Shown piece by piece: positions 22,065 to 33,048 of a stretch of 64,000 nucleotides of DNA. The translations under genes and the position numbers were made by a program. How positions within the stretch are numbered: position 1 is the stretch's first letter; the number at the start of each line of letters is the position of its first letter. The stretch is from Heterohyrax brucei (taxonomy: Eukaryota; Chordata; Mammalia; Hyracoidea; Procaviidae). A model generated the notes under the pieces. The model made no database searches. It was given only the letters and a program-made list of their open reading frames with translations, and was not told the DNA's origin. The stretch spans positions 60,294,001-60,358,000 of the forward strand of contig CM053158.1 in NCBI GenBank assembly GCA_028571685.1, read 5' to 3'.

Positions 22065-22285
22065 CAGAGTCTCTGCAAGGCAGCTTGGCTCTGGTGGCAG
22101 CCGACTGTCCAGGAGTCCTCGGAGGGTCTCCACCTGAGGCAGGAGGAGGCTGTCTGCCCCAGGGCCACCAGCTGCAGCGGACACAGGAGATTCCTGCTGC
22201 TGTTGGTCCTGCTGGTCCGTGGGAGGCCACCAGAGCTGCAGCAGCCCCAGCTGGCTCTGGCTGGGCTCCGGCTGGGCAGCGGACT
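22065..22285 (-). promoter_or_regulatory. Candidate promoter and non-coding first exon
   Basis: On the minus strand a TATA-like ctacttaagg (22313-22300) precedes about 220 bases of GC-rich sequence with no ATG, ending at a good donor (gagactctg then gtaagc, at 22065). A 110-base intron (21955-22064) separates it from the start exon at 21824-21954. First ATG of the spliced message would be that of exon 2. The exact start site is inferred. Confidence 0.3.
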
Positions 22286-22839
22286 ACCAGCTGCTCTTGT
22301 CCTTAAGTAGGCAAAAAGCTGCCGGAAGCACACTCAGAACTCGCCTGTGGGTTTGTTTATGTAGCTAAGGTCAGCCACTCACTGATAAACGCCAGGTTTT
22401 TTTTTTCTCCTGAGCATTAAAAATGAGGGAAGACTAAATAGGCAAAGGAAGCGACAGCCCTTTCGAGGGGACTGTCATGTGCAGACCAGCATGATGTCTC
22501 TTTAAAAAGACTGTAAAAGGAAACCACCCTGCACAGACAATTCTTGGCAACAATTGGCTGGAGCACATTCCCATTATGACATGACATCACACAACTATTT
22601 TGATTCATGTGTTCCAGGGCTCCATGGGTCAGAAGATTCTGGTTGCTTCTTGGTGGAGAAGCAGCAGGTCTCTGAGCTGGAAATTACTGGATCTGTTTCA
22701 GCTCACGCCACTGCTTGATAAAAACAGCTTATCATTCTTTAAGGACATGACACAGGTTTCCCTTGAACTTAATGCAAGTGTCTTTAACAAATGTATGTCT
22801 TGAGCTCTCAACTTGCTAAGATAGAATCACAGAGTAATA
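22286..22839. other. Unique-looking sequence upstream of the candidate promoter
   Basis: No repeat or gene identified. A T10 run lies at 22398-22407. Confidence 0.3.
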
Positions 22840-22985
22840 GAGCTCTTCAGACTTAATCTAGTCCAACCTCTTCTACTATAAGTAGGGAAACTGAGTCTCC
22901 GGAAACAGATGTGATTTGCCTGAGGTTCTGCAGCTAGTGGCAGAATCGGGACTAGACTCCGATCCCCTCAACTCTTAATCCAACC
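22840..22985 (-). mobile_element. MIR-type SINE, antisense
   Basis: It reads agggaaactgagtctccgg, gatttgcctgaggttctgcagctagtggcagaatcgggac, the reverse of the conserved MIR core (tgcca..agctg..ac) and tail. Ancient mammalian SINE. Confidence 0.6.
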
Positions 22986-23119
22986 CGCCAAACTGTAAAG
23001 CTCCCAGTGTGTACGTCTTTTATACCTCACCAAAAAAACAAATCTGGAATGTATAATGGGCAAAATATTCTCAGTAGTTTCTACTGATACCATCTTTAAG
23101 TTAAAAAACTGTTTCTTCT

Positions 23120-23228
23120 GTGCCATTAACTAGCTTTATGACCTTGGAAATCACTTCTTATCTCTGGGCCTTGGTTTTTTTCTACCGTTAAAAAGACCAG
23201 ACTGGGTCATTTTAGGATTTAGTCTAGT
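23120..23228 (+). mobile_element. MIR-type SINE
   Basis: It reads tgccattaactagctttatgaccttgg, then cacttcttatctctgggccttggtttt, matching the MIR core order. Short and diverged. Confidence 0.6.
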
Positions 23229-24029
23229 TTCAATACTCTGCAGTTGCAAAACAAACTGAGTCTGTAGAGATCCTTCCCACGTCACCACACAAAGAATAAG
23301 ACCACATTAGGCTCATTATGTAACCCCCAAGTAATGATTAGTAGCCTGGATTCCCCTGGCCGCCCATGAAGGTGAGGTAACCTTCAAAACTGCAGTACCA
23401 CATACTTCTTCAGCTTAATTGTCAGCCGTCTGCAGAGCATCGGAAAGGAAGGCTGAAGAGAGAGGAGAAAAACACCCTCAGCAGCTTTCCAGGAATGTCT
23501 GGACTTCAGCTCGGAGGGAATTCTGTTCAGGCCTTCTGTGCTCAGGGCTCCCTTTGGTGCTCACACCTACTTTCATGCCTCTTTCGCATCCCAGCACCCA
23601 AGAGTATCACTGTCATTGTCACTGGCTCACTCAATGCAAATTCTTGATGAGAGAAAGAGGGGTCTGGCTTTCCTCTTCAAGACAAAGGCCCCCAAGCTGG
23701 AACAACAGGTGGGGAGAGAAGGAAGTGGGTGAAAGCCTGTCATGGAATGGAATCTCTGAGGACAGTAAGGCTATGTACTAGTTGTACCAGGGGGAGGACC
23801 CCCGGAATCTTGGCTCTAGCCCGGATCTGCCTTCCCCAGGGGACCTGCCCTGTCCTTTGGCCACAGCCCACAGAGGCACGCAGGAAGAACCTCAGGTCCC
23901 CCGTGCCTGCTCCTGTCACTCATAGCACCTCTGGCTGGTTCCAGCCCCCCTGGCTCAATCCCACACACCTGATGGGCCTAGGCTCTGTCTTGGGCTTGAC
24001 CCTTGGCAGCCCCAATCTGTATGTCTGTG
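23229..24029. other. Unique-looking sequence
   Basis: No gene or repeat identified; GC-rich near 23800-24000. Confidence 0.35.
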
Positions 24030-24509
24030 TTTGAGAGTTTCCTGGGGCTGTCACAATGAAGTGACTGGTTTAAAACACAGAAATTCATGTCTCACTGCTC
24101 TGACGGCTGAGAGTCCAACATCAGTGTCAGCCATGCTAATTCCTTCTGAGGGCTCTGAGGGAGGGCATGTTCCTGCCTGTCACTCATCTTCCGGTGACAG
24201 ATAGCGAGCCTGGGTGTTCCTCGGCTTGCAGATGTACTGCTCTGGCCTGTCTCTCCATCACACGGCATTCTTCCAGGTGTCTCTGTGTCTGTGTCCTGTC
24301 TCCTTTTTTATAGCAGACCACTCGTGGGGGCTCCATGAGTTGAAATCAACTTGATGGCAACTGGTTGGTAGTGGTCTGCTTCAGTATGACCTCAGCTTAA
24401 CCTATACAGTCTTCAAAGATCCTTTTTCCAAACAAGATCATGTTTACAGGTACAGGGATTAGGACTTCAGACCATCTTTTGTGGGGATGCAATTCAATCC
24501 TTTCTTACA
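24030..24509 (-). mobile_element. MaLR-type LTR, antisense, with SINE fragment
   Basis: It reads cctggggctgtcacaatgaagtg, cacagaaattcatgtctcactg, and gatgcaattcaatcctttcttaca, the reverse of a MaLR LTR start (TGTAAG...attgaattgc). A small SINE-like tail (ctccatgagttgaaatcaacttgatgg, 24331-24357) is inserted inside. Confidence 0.6.
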
Positions 24510-25974
24510 GGGTCTGGCTGTGTCTACACCCACAGTGAATTGCTAGCCATCTCACCGCCAAGTGAATCAAGAAGTGACTTTCTTAGCTTCTCTTGTGCCA
24601 TCTGCTGTTAGACATTACAGGGTGAGGAAATAGCCTAAGGCCTGGCTCAGCCCTAAGAACCTCAGACCCTCCCTTTTGGAGCCTGTCCTCATGCTGTCCT
24701 ACGCAAGTCCTCTGCACTGGCTGCGGTGGTCTGGTTTACATTCTTTGAGTGTACTTTAAATTTTCTACAGTCGCCCACTTCACCAATCCCATTTGTTCTT
24801 CCCTCGGTGTCCTGAGTCCATCTTCCCCCAGTGAAACCCCATGAAACATCCAAGGTCTGGTTCAGATATCACCTTCTCCAATAAGCCTCCCTACTGATGA
24901 CCTCTGTGAGACACTCTGGCACCTGTCTGTGTGGCCACATGGCACCACTGGGCAGTCTATGCAGTGGCACCTCCGCCTCCCAGCCAGGTGCCTGCCCTCA
25001 GGAGGAATGATGTTGGTGGCTTCCACATGCCCTCTGCTCTAAGCCTAGAAGCTGGCTCCCTGGGCTCCACGGAAGGCTTCTTCCTTCCTGCTTACCATTA
25101 GGTTTCAGGGGCTGAGAGGAGGTGGCAAACCCTCCCTGAGGGGTCTGCCCTCTCAAGGAAACCCTTGGCCCAGCCGTCTCCTCTCCTCCATTTTTCAGGC
25201 CCAGTCCCACTATCACGGCCCAAGTTGCTGCACATCCCCTGTGACTCTCCAACAGCCACCCACGTGGGAAACCAGTCCTGTTTATCAAAATCTCCTCCAA
25301 TTATCCTGAGTTTGGTATACCATCTCTTTCTTCTGGGACTGACTGGTAAGGTGATCTGATATTTGTAGCAGGGATGCAAGAAGAGACAGGCAAAATAGGT
25401 TTTGCCCTGAAGGAATTTGCAAACTACTTAGCAAGACACAGGTAAACTGCTGAGCAATACTAAGTGTATAGAAAAGCTGTGAGTCTGTAATGAGTGAGAA
25501 CAGGGCCAGGGCAACAGCAGTGTGTCCAGCACAGAGGAGGGGGACTTGAGTTGGCCCTGTGGAGTGGAGGATCAGGGGATGAGGTGTGAGGCCAGGCCAG
25601 GTCATGCCAATATAATGCCCATTTAGGAAGCTAGTTTTCAGGAACAGACTATACTGTCCCTTAAGCTGGCCTCCCCAATATGTTAGATGACCCTGTTGCT
25701 ACACATGGGAGCCCAAACGTTCCAAGATTAAACTTTGGCAAAGATGCAGTAGGCAGCTTTTTGGAGTTTCATGTTTAGATTTTTTGTTTTTTTTTTTGAT
25801 TCAGTGCCACTCCTAATGGATACTGAAAGGTTCTGATTCAAAAATAAAATAATACAGAAGCAAAATCTCTTTAGGGAAGGCCCGTTAAACAAATGTATCA
25901 GTAAGGAAGAGGTGTATTTACCTAAAGGTGAATGAAAAGTTTTCATAAAAGTCAGTGTAATATCCTTGTGCTAC
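24510..25974. other. Unique-looking sequence
   Basis: No repeat or gene called. An interrupted T run lies at 25784-25798. Confidence 0.35.
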
Positions 25975-25983
25975 ATAGCACAA

Positions 25984-26140
25984 GGAAACACTGGTGCCAT
26001 AGTGGTTAAGTGCTATGGTTGCTAACCAAAAGGTCAGCAGTTCAAATCCACCAGGCGCTCTTTGGAAACTCTAAGGGGCAGTTGTACTCTGTTCTATAGG
26101 GTGGCTATGAGTTGGAATCAGGTTTTCGGTTTCGGTTTAT
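25984..26140 (+). mobile_element. AfroSINE with target-site duplication
   Basis: Near-complete: gccatagtggttaagtgc, ggttgctaaccaaaaggtcagcag, gttcaaatccaccagg, gctatgagttggaatcagg. Flanked by exact 9-bp ATAGCACAA at 25975-25983 and 26141-26149. Confidence 0.9.
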
Positions 26141-26384
26141 ATAGCACAATACATAGAAGGAATATTTCATTGTTTAGTAGCTAAAAGCGAATACAGTTTG
26201 TGTAGAAAATAATGGCCACTTGGGCATGCCTGGCAGCTCTGCACTTGTGTGTATGTGGCCTTTTATTCAACAAGTTGTTATTAAGCTTCTATCAGGTGCT
26301 CATGGCAGTTGTTGATTGAGGGGATAAGTTGCTAAGCAAAATTCAAAAACATTTTTGTCCTCTAAGAACCATATTTTAATTAGT

Positions 26385-26590
26385 AAAATAAGAAGTACCG
26401 TTTATCAAGTGCTGATCATAGGCCAGGCAGAGTGCTGGCTACCTCACAGTTTGTCCCGTGTTTCATCCCTCCAACAACCTAGCTGGGCAAGTATTGCTAA
26501 TACCACCTGAATACACATAAGCTCAGGATCAGAGAAGTTTTTTGATCAAGATCACAGGACTGACAAGTTGGACCTGAATCTTCATTTATC
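26385..26590 (-). mobile_element. MIR-type SINE, antisense
   Basis: It reads gtgctgatcataggccaggcagagtgctgg, gctgggcaagtattgc, gatcagagaagttttttgatcaagatcacagg, in the reverse MIR order. Confidence 0.6.
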
Positions 26591-27111
26591 TGATTGCACA
26601 ATTCACCTTTTCCTCCTGTACCACCCTTTCTTACACACTGCCCTGAAAAACCCCACAACTGTAACGTAAGAATCTAGACACACCAACTGTTGACTCCCGT
26701 AAGAGTTTGGTGACCATGATGAGCTGGAGTGACTCAGAGGGAGGACTTTATCTACATTCTCACTTTTAAGTTTTGATCTTCAGGCTGGCAGATTTAAAGG
26801 CAAAAGAGAGAAACGCCATGTTTAAAAGCCTTGATTCACATAATAGTCTACCTTGCACATATCCCAGACAAATATGGTAACCATGACAAGCTGCCTTGAT
26901 GAATGGGGGTGCTATGTTGTGGGGAAACACAAAGCGGACCTGCCAGATCCACCTGGTAATACTCCTAGGTCACTAAATATAGAAGTGGAGAACACACTAT
27001 TGTTTCCTCTACACCGTAGGGCCAGAATTCAGCTGCTGCTGAGCTTGGGCTTCCACACTGTATGGATCAGTTCAATAGCAAACATGTGGGACTTTTGCAA
27101 AGGCTGGTTGC
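26591..27111. other. Unique-looking sequence
   Basis: No gene or repeat identified. Confidence 0.3.
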
Positions 27112-27755
27112 TAGGTGCTATTCTGTTGGTTCCAATGCACAGTGACCCTATGTACGCCAAACAGAAGGAAACACTGCCCTGTCCTGCATCATCCTCATGA
27201 TCATCGTCACACGTGGACCTACTGCTGCAGCCTCTGTGTCAATCCCTCCTGAGAACATGTCCAAAGTCTGTGAGAAGCAGTCTTACCAGCCTTGCTTCTA
27301 AGGAGCACTCTGGCTATACTTCTTCCAAGACAAGTACATTTGTTCTTTTGGCAGTCCATGGTACATTCACTATTCTTCACCAATACCACAATTCAAAGGT
27401 GTCAGTTCGTCTTTGGTCTTCCTCATTCATTTTCCAGATTTCGCTTGCATATGTGACAACTGAAAACACTGTGGCTTGAGTCTGTTGCACTTTCGTTCTT
27501 AAAATGGCATCTTTACTTTCTAACACTTTCAATAGATCTTTTGCAGCAGATTTGCCCAATGTAATGCAACATTTGATTTCTTGATTGCTGTTTCCATGAT
27601 CTTTCCTTGTGGATTCAAGTAAAATGAAACCCTTGACAACTTAAATATTTTCTCTGTTTATCATGGTGTTGTTTATTAGTGCAGTTGTGAGGACTTTTTG
27701 TTTTCTTTGTGCTGTGATATAATCCACATTGAAGGCTGTAGTCTTTGCTAGCTGA
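27112..27755 (-). mobile_element. RTE LINE 3-prime part, antisense
   Basis: Minus-strand reading gives the RTE C-terminal block (tttgaattgtggtattggtgaagaatagtgaatgtaccatgg), the LLKVLESKDA region (27377-27559), and back to the ataaagaaaacaaaaagtcctcacaac area. The 3-prime end at 27112-27180 has aggtgc-tail-like cagtgtttccttctg. Broken frame. Confidence 0.8.
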
Positions 27756-28240
27756 GGCAAAATGAAGGAAAGAATTAACTGGATAATTCAGGCCACTATT
27801 CTGCTACTAAGGAAAAGAGATGGAGCCTGGCTGGTTCAGCAAAAGGTTGTTTTGAGCTTAGCCTCACTGTCCATCCAAGATGATGGGTTCTGGAAAGCTT
27901 TGGGTAGGGGGAGTAGGGAAGCATGGTTGTGTTAAGCGTTAAGAAAAGCCTTGGTGACTACAAACATGATAATTTTAACAGTGGACATGAACTCCCAGCT
28001 ACATCAACATATATTTTCGGTGTCACTCGAAACATTCTCCTCAGGGCCAAGTTTACTCAAGAGCAATAAAGAAGGCTGTTGTTTCCCATTCATAACAACC
28101 TTCTGCACAACAGCATGAAACACTGCCTGGTTCTATGCCATGCCCACAATTTTTGCTATGCCACAGAGTCCAACATTGCAGACAGTTGTGTGAATCCATT
28201 TTGCTGAGGGTCTTTCTCTTTTTCGTTGACTCTCTACTCT

Positions 28241-28545
28241 AGGGTTGCCATGAGTCGGATCCGACTCGACAGCACTTGGCTGGCTGGCTCCACTCTACCA
28301 AGCATGATGTCCTTCTTCAGGTACTGATCCCTCCTGACAACATGTCCAAAGTATATAAGACACAGTCTTGCCATCCTTGCTTCTAAGTAACACTCTTCTT
28401 CCCAGACAGATCCGTTCATTCTTCCGGCAGTCCATGGTATATTCAATAACATTGGGTATACGAAATGCAGAGAGGGAGAACTGATTTGTGGTGTTTGCCA
28501 ACTTCTTTGGCACAAATACTCCAATTTCAGTCCAGTTCAAGGGCA
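28241..28545 (-). mobile_element. RTE LINE 3-prime fragment with fused tail
   Basis: The main part (28288-28545) is RTE 3-prime sequence on the minus strand (tttggacatgttgtcaggagg; catcatgcttggtagagtgga). Its low-coordinate end carries a plus-strand-looking tail gccatgagtcggatccgactcgac, with a 16-bp perfect palindrome GAGTCGGATCCGACTC at 28252-28267. Confidence 0.7.
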
Positions 28546-28939
28546 TCAGTGCACTGGTCTGAGAAATTCCTGAAAATTTGTTCCATGACTGAGATCTTCC
28601 TGCTCTCCTCCCAAGTGCCAGTAATTTCTTAAGATGGCCATGCAGAGGATGGGGAGGAAGGACTAGGCAGCTTGATCTTCAAAGTTTCCATCAATTGCTG
28701 GTTCTAAGTCTGCGAGAGGCAAGGTTCCTCAGATAGTGGTGACTCAGCCAGCAGGGACATGTTCTGGTAGAATGCTTTCTACATTCTGGGGAAGTTTTTC
28801 TAAAGGGGATGGCTAAAAACAGAAAGAACTAGTGGCTCCTAAGATGCAAGTGCATTTTAAAAGGGCCAGGGCCTGCCTGCATCATACTTTTGAAATCCTG
28901 GTTGGTGCTACCTGAAGCCTGGGGTACCAAAATAAACAA
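28546..28939. other. Unique-looking sequence
   Basis: Nothing recognised. Confidence 0.3.
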
Positions 28940-29145
28940 ACAAAGCCCAAATCAGTTGCTGTAGAGTAGATGCTGACACATGGTTACCCCATGTGTGCAG
29001 AGAGAAGAGCTCCCTAGGGATTTCAAGGCTGTGCCTTTTTAAAAGTAGAGTGCCAGGACTGTCTTCCAAGGCACCTCTGGGTAGGTTCAAACCATGAAAC
29101 TTCTGGTTAGTAGTCAAGTGCTTAACCATAGCATGAGAAGCCTGG
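28940..29145 (-). mobile_element. Old AfroSINE variant, antisense
   Basis: It has cagttgctgtagagtagatgctgac, then agagtgccaggactgtcttccaaggcacctctgggtaggttcaaacc and gtcaagtgcttaacc. This is the long variant with the extra middle segment. Confidence 0.65.
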
Positions 29146-29280
29146 GATAGGACTGGGTGACTGGTGCAATGGCTGCCTGTACTTCTAAGCAATCTTCCCC
29201 TTGCTGGGATCTCAAGGCCTCTCAGACCAGCACTTTGATAAACACTCAGTAAGATTTGGGGGGTGATATTGGAGGAACTA

Positions 29281-29400
29281 GAATTTTTCTGTTCATTTTT
29301 CTTTATGTAATTTTTAATTACATTAAAAATTATATTTTTCTTTATGTAACAAAATTTAATTATATTTCTTAAAGTAATTTTTCTTTATATTTTTCTGTTC
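29281..29400. repeat. AT-rich block with palindrome
   Basis: Repeated tttttctttatgtaa-type units and a perfect 10-bp inverted repeat TAATTTTTAA / TTAAAAATTA (29308-29317 and 29323-29332) with a 5-base loop. Low-complexity sequence; no function claimed. Confidence 0.7.
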
Positions 29401-30686
29401 TTTGAGTTGTCAAAGTGCAAAGCTATCCTTGACAGTTAGAAAAATAAAAAGGCTCTGAGGATCCCACTGTGAGACATTTCACATTCTTGACTTGCTTCAT
29501 CATTTTATGGCTTGTTTCGTCTTTCTCCAACTCTCTCCAGCTACAGAGATAATTCAAAAATTCTCTCTGCTGAAAGTTCCTGACAGCAGGCCTTATCTTA
29601 CGTACACATAAAAACATAATTGGTACTCTCTGCATGAATTACTGGAGGTGGCTTGGGAGCAGGGAGGTTGGCTGGTGCTACGTGTCCCATTGGAGACAGC
29701 AAGTCCTGTCTCTGCCACTGGACTGCTCTGGAACCAAGGGCAAGGTGGAATTGATGGTCCTGGTCCTTAGCCAGGACCCCTTGTGACTGAAGCTCTCACA
29801 CTAAAGCAAGAGCAGTGTGGTGAGGTCTGACGGTTCAGTCGCTCTAACCTTTGGGCTACTACCAGGTGTGGGGTGTGGAATCACCTTGCAAAGAGTAGCT
29901 TGGCCTTTGTTCTCAGTGCTTTGACTCAGACCAACACTTGAGGCTAATGAGTGGAGGGCTAATCAGACTGAGAAGGGTCTGATGCTCACTAAACCTCATG
30001 GGGCATCATGTAGTCTATCACTGAGACATGATGAGCCTGAGAAGAGCCCTGAATACAGAGGCTCAGATGCAGCTTCCTGGATGGCAGTCCTGCATGGGAA
30101 AGGGTAGCCAAGGAGGCCCTCTATGGGGCATGGAAGCTCTGTGCTATGACCAGGCTTCACCCTATAGGTCTCTTCATTTGTATCCTTTTTGACTGTAATA
30201 AATCCAGAGCAAGTCTGCTGTACTCTCTGAATTCTGTGAGTTGTTCCAAGAAGTTTATGAACCTTCAGGGCCAGTGAAGCCAGCAGGGTTGGAGACAGTG
30301 TCGTGTGAGAGGCCCGTGATGAGACGGGGTAAGTGGGAAGTGAGGACTGAACCCATTCCCACTTTGGGAATTGGATTCGTGCTCATCCTTAACCATGTGC
30401 TGAGGAATGAAGGTGGTATTCATTCACCCTGCTCCTTTGTTAGCACACCAGAGATGTTGGCCTCCTTGACACCTGGATCCTTCAAAGCATTAAAAAACTA
30501 CCTGCAAGAGGTGCATGTCTAACAAATGGCAATACTGGCGGAAAGAAGGTGAAGGAGAAGAGAATGTAAAGAGTGTTACAGTACAAGGCTTCCTCATCTC
30601 AGCTTCAGTGTCCACAGGATAGTGGGGGTGCTCTCATCAGGTCAGTGTTCAGCACACTATACTTCCATGCCATCAGCACTGACCTG
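29401..30686. other. Unique-looking sequence
   Basis: No gene or repeat called. The open frame at 30241-30522 (93 codons) has no recognisable domain. Confidence 0.3.
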
Positions 30687-31154
30687 TGTGATGGTTAAAG
30701 CTGTGCGTGAACTTGGCCATGATTTTCAGTGGTTTGGCAGTTACCATGTACTCTGGCAGTTACATAATGGTGTAATTAACTCCATCATGAGATATACTAT
30801 GGGCAGCCAATCAGCTGAAAGAGAGTTTCCTGGGGCGTGGCCTGCCTCCAGTATATAAACAGATGTTTCAGCAAGGCTCTTGCTTTGGATCCTGTATCTG
30901 GCTCATCGTCATCTGATCACTGGTTCTGGGGACTTGAACTAACAGCTTACCTGTGGATCTTGGGATTTGTCAGCCTCTGAAGCCTATGAGCTAGCAGTCT
31001 GTCAGTTTACCTGCTCATCTTGAGTTCATCAGTCCCTCAGTAGTTATGTGGGTAAGAAGAAGCCTCCAGACTAATGCCTTACCAATGGATCTGGGACTTG
31101 CCACCCTCTACAACTGCATAAGCCATTTCTTTGAGATAAATGTGTGTCTCTGTC

Positions 31155-31195
31155 TTTATATATATATGTATATACATATGTGTGTATATACATAC
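31155..31195. repeat. TATATG/TGTGTA simple repeat at LTR end
   Basis: Low-complexity tatatatatgtatatacatatgtgtg run near the poly-A-like end of the LTR. Similar tracts sit at the same place in the copy ending at 44426. Confidence 0.6.
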
Positions 31196-31546
31196 AGCCA
31201 GCCAAGCCAAGTGCGTTGATACAGAGAGATATTATCAATGCATGTTGACTGAATGTTTGATCAATTTTAGACTGCAGAAGTTCATAAAAATCTTCATTTT
31301 CCTCATCTTTAGCATTAGTAACTGGTACATAAATTTGAATAATAATTGTATTAAGTGGTATTCCTTGTCGGTGTATGGATATCATCCTCTCATTGACAGT
31401 GTTGTACTTCAGGATAGATCTTGTTTTTGACCATGAATGTGATACCGTTCCTCTTTAATTTGTCATTCCCAGAATAGTAAACTATATGATTGTCTAATAT
31501 AAGATGGCCGGTAACAGTTCATTTCAGCTCACTAATGCCTAGGATG
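31196..31546 (-). mobile_element. RTE LINE endonuclease fragment, antisense
   Basis: Minus-strand translation includes NTIIIQIYVPVTNAKDEEN, the RTE endonuclease strand also seen at 63190 (QLYAPTAKGKDEE). It then reads into the upstream region agaggaacggtatcacattc. Inserted in the LTR at 30687-31762. Fragment only. Confidence 0.75.
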
Positions 31547-31700
31547 GAAATCCTGGTGGCGTAGTGGTTAAGTGCCACATCTGCTAACCCAAAGGTCAGC
31601 AGTTCAAATCCACAAGGTATTCCTTGGAAACTCTATGGGGCAGTTCTACTGTGTCCTATATGGTCACTATGAGTTGGAGTCAACTCGACAGCAGTGGATT
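31547..31700 (+). mobile_element. AfroSINE inside the LTR
   Basis: Near consensus: tggtggcgtagtggttaagtgcc, ctgctaacccaaaggtcagcag, ttcaaatccac, cctatatggtcactatgagttggagtcaactcgac. It adjoins the RTE fragment. Confidence 0.85.
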
Positions 31701-31762
31701 ATATAGATACATATACACATACTTCACTGGTTTTGTTTCTCTAGAGAATCCAGCCTAAGACA

Positions 31763-32079
31763 ACCCATTCTTACAATTCTCCTATGCCGTATGTCTCTGG
31801 GGATCAACCTGCAAAATGGGATAAACCAGTAGAACCCTTCAGAGTTCTCAGAGACTAGTCTGGTAGGCCTTGCTTCGCAGTGTGGGGAGAGGGGCTAAGA
31901 CATAAAGACATCTGTTGTCCCAATAATCCGGCTCTATTCTAGGCTTTAGTATTGCCAAACAGGGCTTGTCCTCTCCTGAATGTGGAGTCTTGATCTCTGT
32001 TGTAGACATCATGGTAGACACCAAACATGTATTTGACCTCACATCTTATGATTCTGCCACTGTCATAGTTTTCTAGGGG
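31763..32079. other. Unique-looking sequence
   Basis: Nothing recognised. Confidence 0.3.
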
Positions 32080-32098
32080 TGGATTATCCAAAAGCCAA

Positions 32099-32156
32099 GG
32101 TAAGCACAGTGTTAGTGTGCTTACCATATCATCTGTAACGAAAAATTTTCATTACA
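32099..32156. repeat. Two adjacent hairpins
   Basis: GGTAAGCACA (32099-32108) and TGTGCTTACC (32116-32125) form a perfect 10-bp stem with a 7-base loop. Next, TGTAACGAAAA (32134-32144) and TTTTCATTACA (32146-32156) form an 11-bp stem with one mismatch. Together they look like a structured element; a following aggttagtaagtaaccacaagtaaacc resembles 54767-54795. Confidence 0.6.
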
Positions 32157-32849
32157 GGTTAGTAAGTAACCACAAGTAAACCTGCGTTTACCTTGCCTAC
32201 CAGGTCACCTGCCCCGATTAGGAAATGTAAATTTGAAAAGAGGCTTTGATTCTGCAGGAAAGCGCTGTGGGGTTGGGAGAGAGACAGATACCAGCCATAA
32301 CTACAAGCCGAATCTTTGATGTGATGAAAACATATGCAATTGTTCACCACAGATGATCTGTGCTTCTTTTGCCTTTTAGCTAATCTGCTCATGCAGGGTT
32401 CTGAGAGTGGTTCTGAGTTCCAGGTAGGCTCCCTGCAGGCCAGTCACGGAGACAGACCTGTCCTCCTCCTTTCGAGCCACCTGGGCAGCACATGGAACAT
32501 CCACAGGTCAATCCCCCTGAGGGTCAGCCAGCCAGCCACTGGACTGCCAATTATGTTTTTAATACCAGTGGCTTATCAGTAAAGACACTTTAAGTGTGGA
32601 ATTATGCACAGCTATAGATAACCTCACTGAACTTGTCACTGGGGGTGGGGTGGGGGTGCAGAGCCAGGTGACAGAAAGGTAGATGAGACTCAGCTTGGGC
32701 CTTCATTCCCACCTAGAACTTGTCTTTTCATTCCCACCTAGAACTACTGCCCGGGAAGGTGCGGGCTGAGGCCTGGGTGCCTTGTGGAAGGGTGGCCTGG
32801 CTGCAATAAGGGGGCTCCTGGCACCTGCCACTCACACAGAGTGTATGGA
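32157..32849. other. Unassigned sequence after the hairpins
   Basis: No gene seen. A G-rich run gggggtggggtggggg lies at 32641-32656. The first 40 bases share a motif with 54767-54795, so an unrecognised repeat may be present. Confidence 0.35.
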
Positions 32850-33048
32850 CTTCCTAAAGCACTCCCCTAAGTTCTTCTCAACCATGCTGTGAGGCAGGGA
32901 GGCCATCCATCCATGTCTCTTCCCAGGTGCTGTTCATTTTAAGAAATAAAAAGAAACTGAGATTCTGAGAAGTCAAATGACTTCCCCAAGACCATACAGG
33001 AAGCCAGGGACACAGTGAGTTAGTCACTGGGCCTGCTGGCTCCTCACC
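32850..33048 (-). mobile_element. MIR-like SINE, antisense
   Basis: It reads aaagaaactgagattctgagaagtcaaatgacttccccaagaccatacagg, the reverse of the MIR-type tail/core. Diverged. Confidence 0.55.

Larger units (their letters stand above)
30687..31762 (+). mobile_element. TG...CA LTR, split by RTE and AfroSINE
   Basis: It starts TGTGATGG and ends CCTAAGACA. Inside are ggccatgattttcagtgg, gccaatcag (CCAAT-box-like), tatataaacagatg (TATA-like), tggatcctgtatctgg, gagataaatgtgtg (poly-A signal-like), then a TA/TG-rich tract. The end (ttcactggttttgtttctctagagaa) is separated from the body by an RTE fragment (31196-31546) and an AfroSINE (31547-31700). It fits an LTR; internal retroviral genes are absent. 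Confidence 0.7.

Noticed and set aside
21978-22333. Continuous minus-strand protein across 21.98-22.33 kb in several frames
   Set aside because: Frames lack an ATG and the intron-like gtaag...ctgcag signals fit a non-coding first exon better; coding there is not supported.
32641-32656. G-quadruplex
   Set aside because: Only three runs of four or more G are adjacent; a fourth tract is missing.
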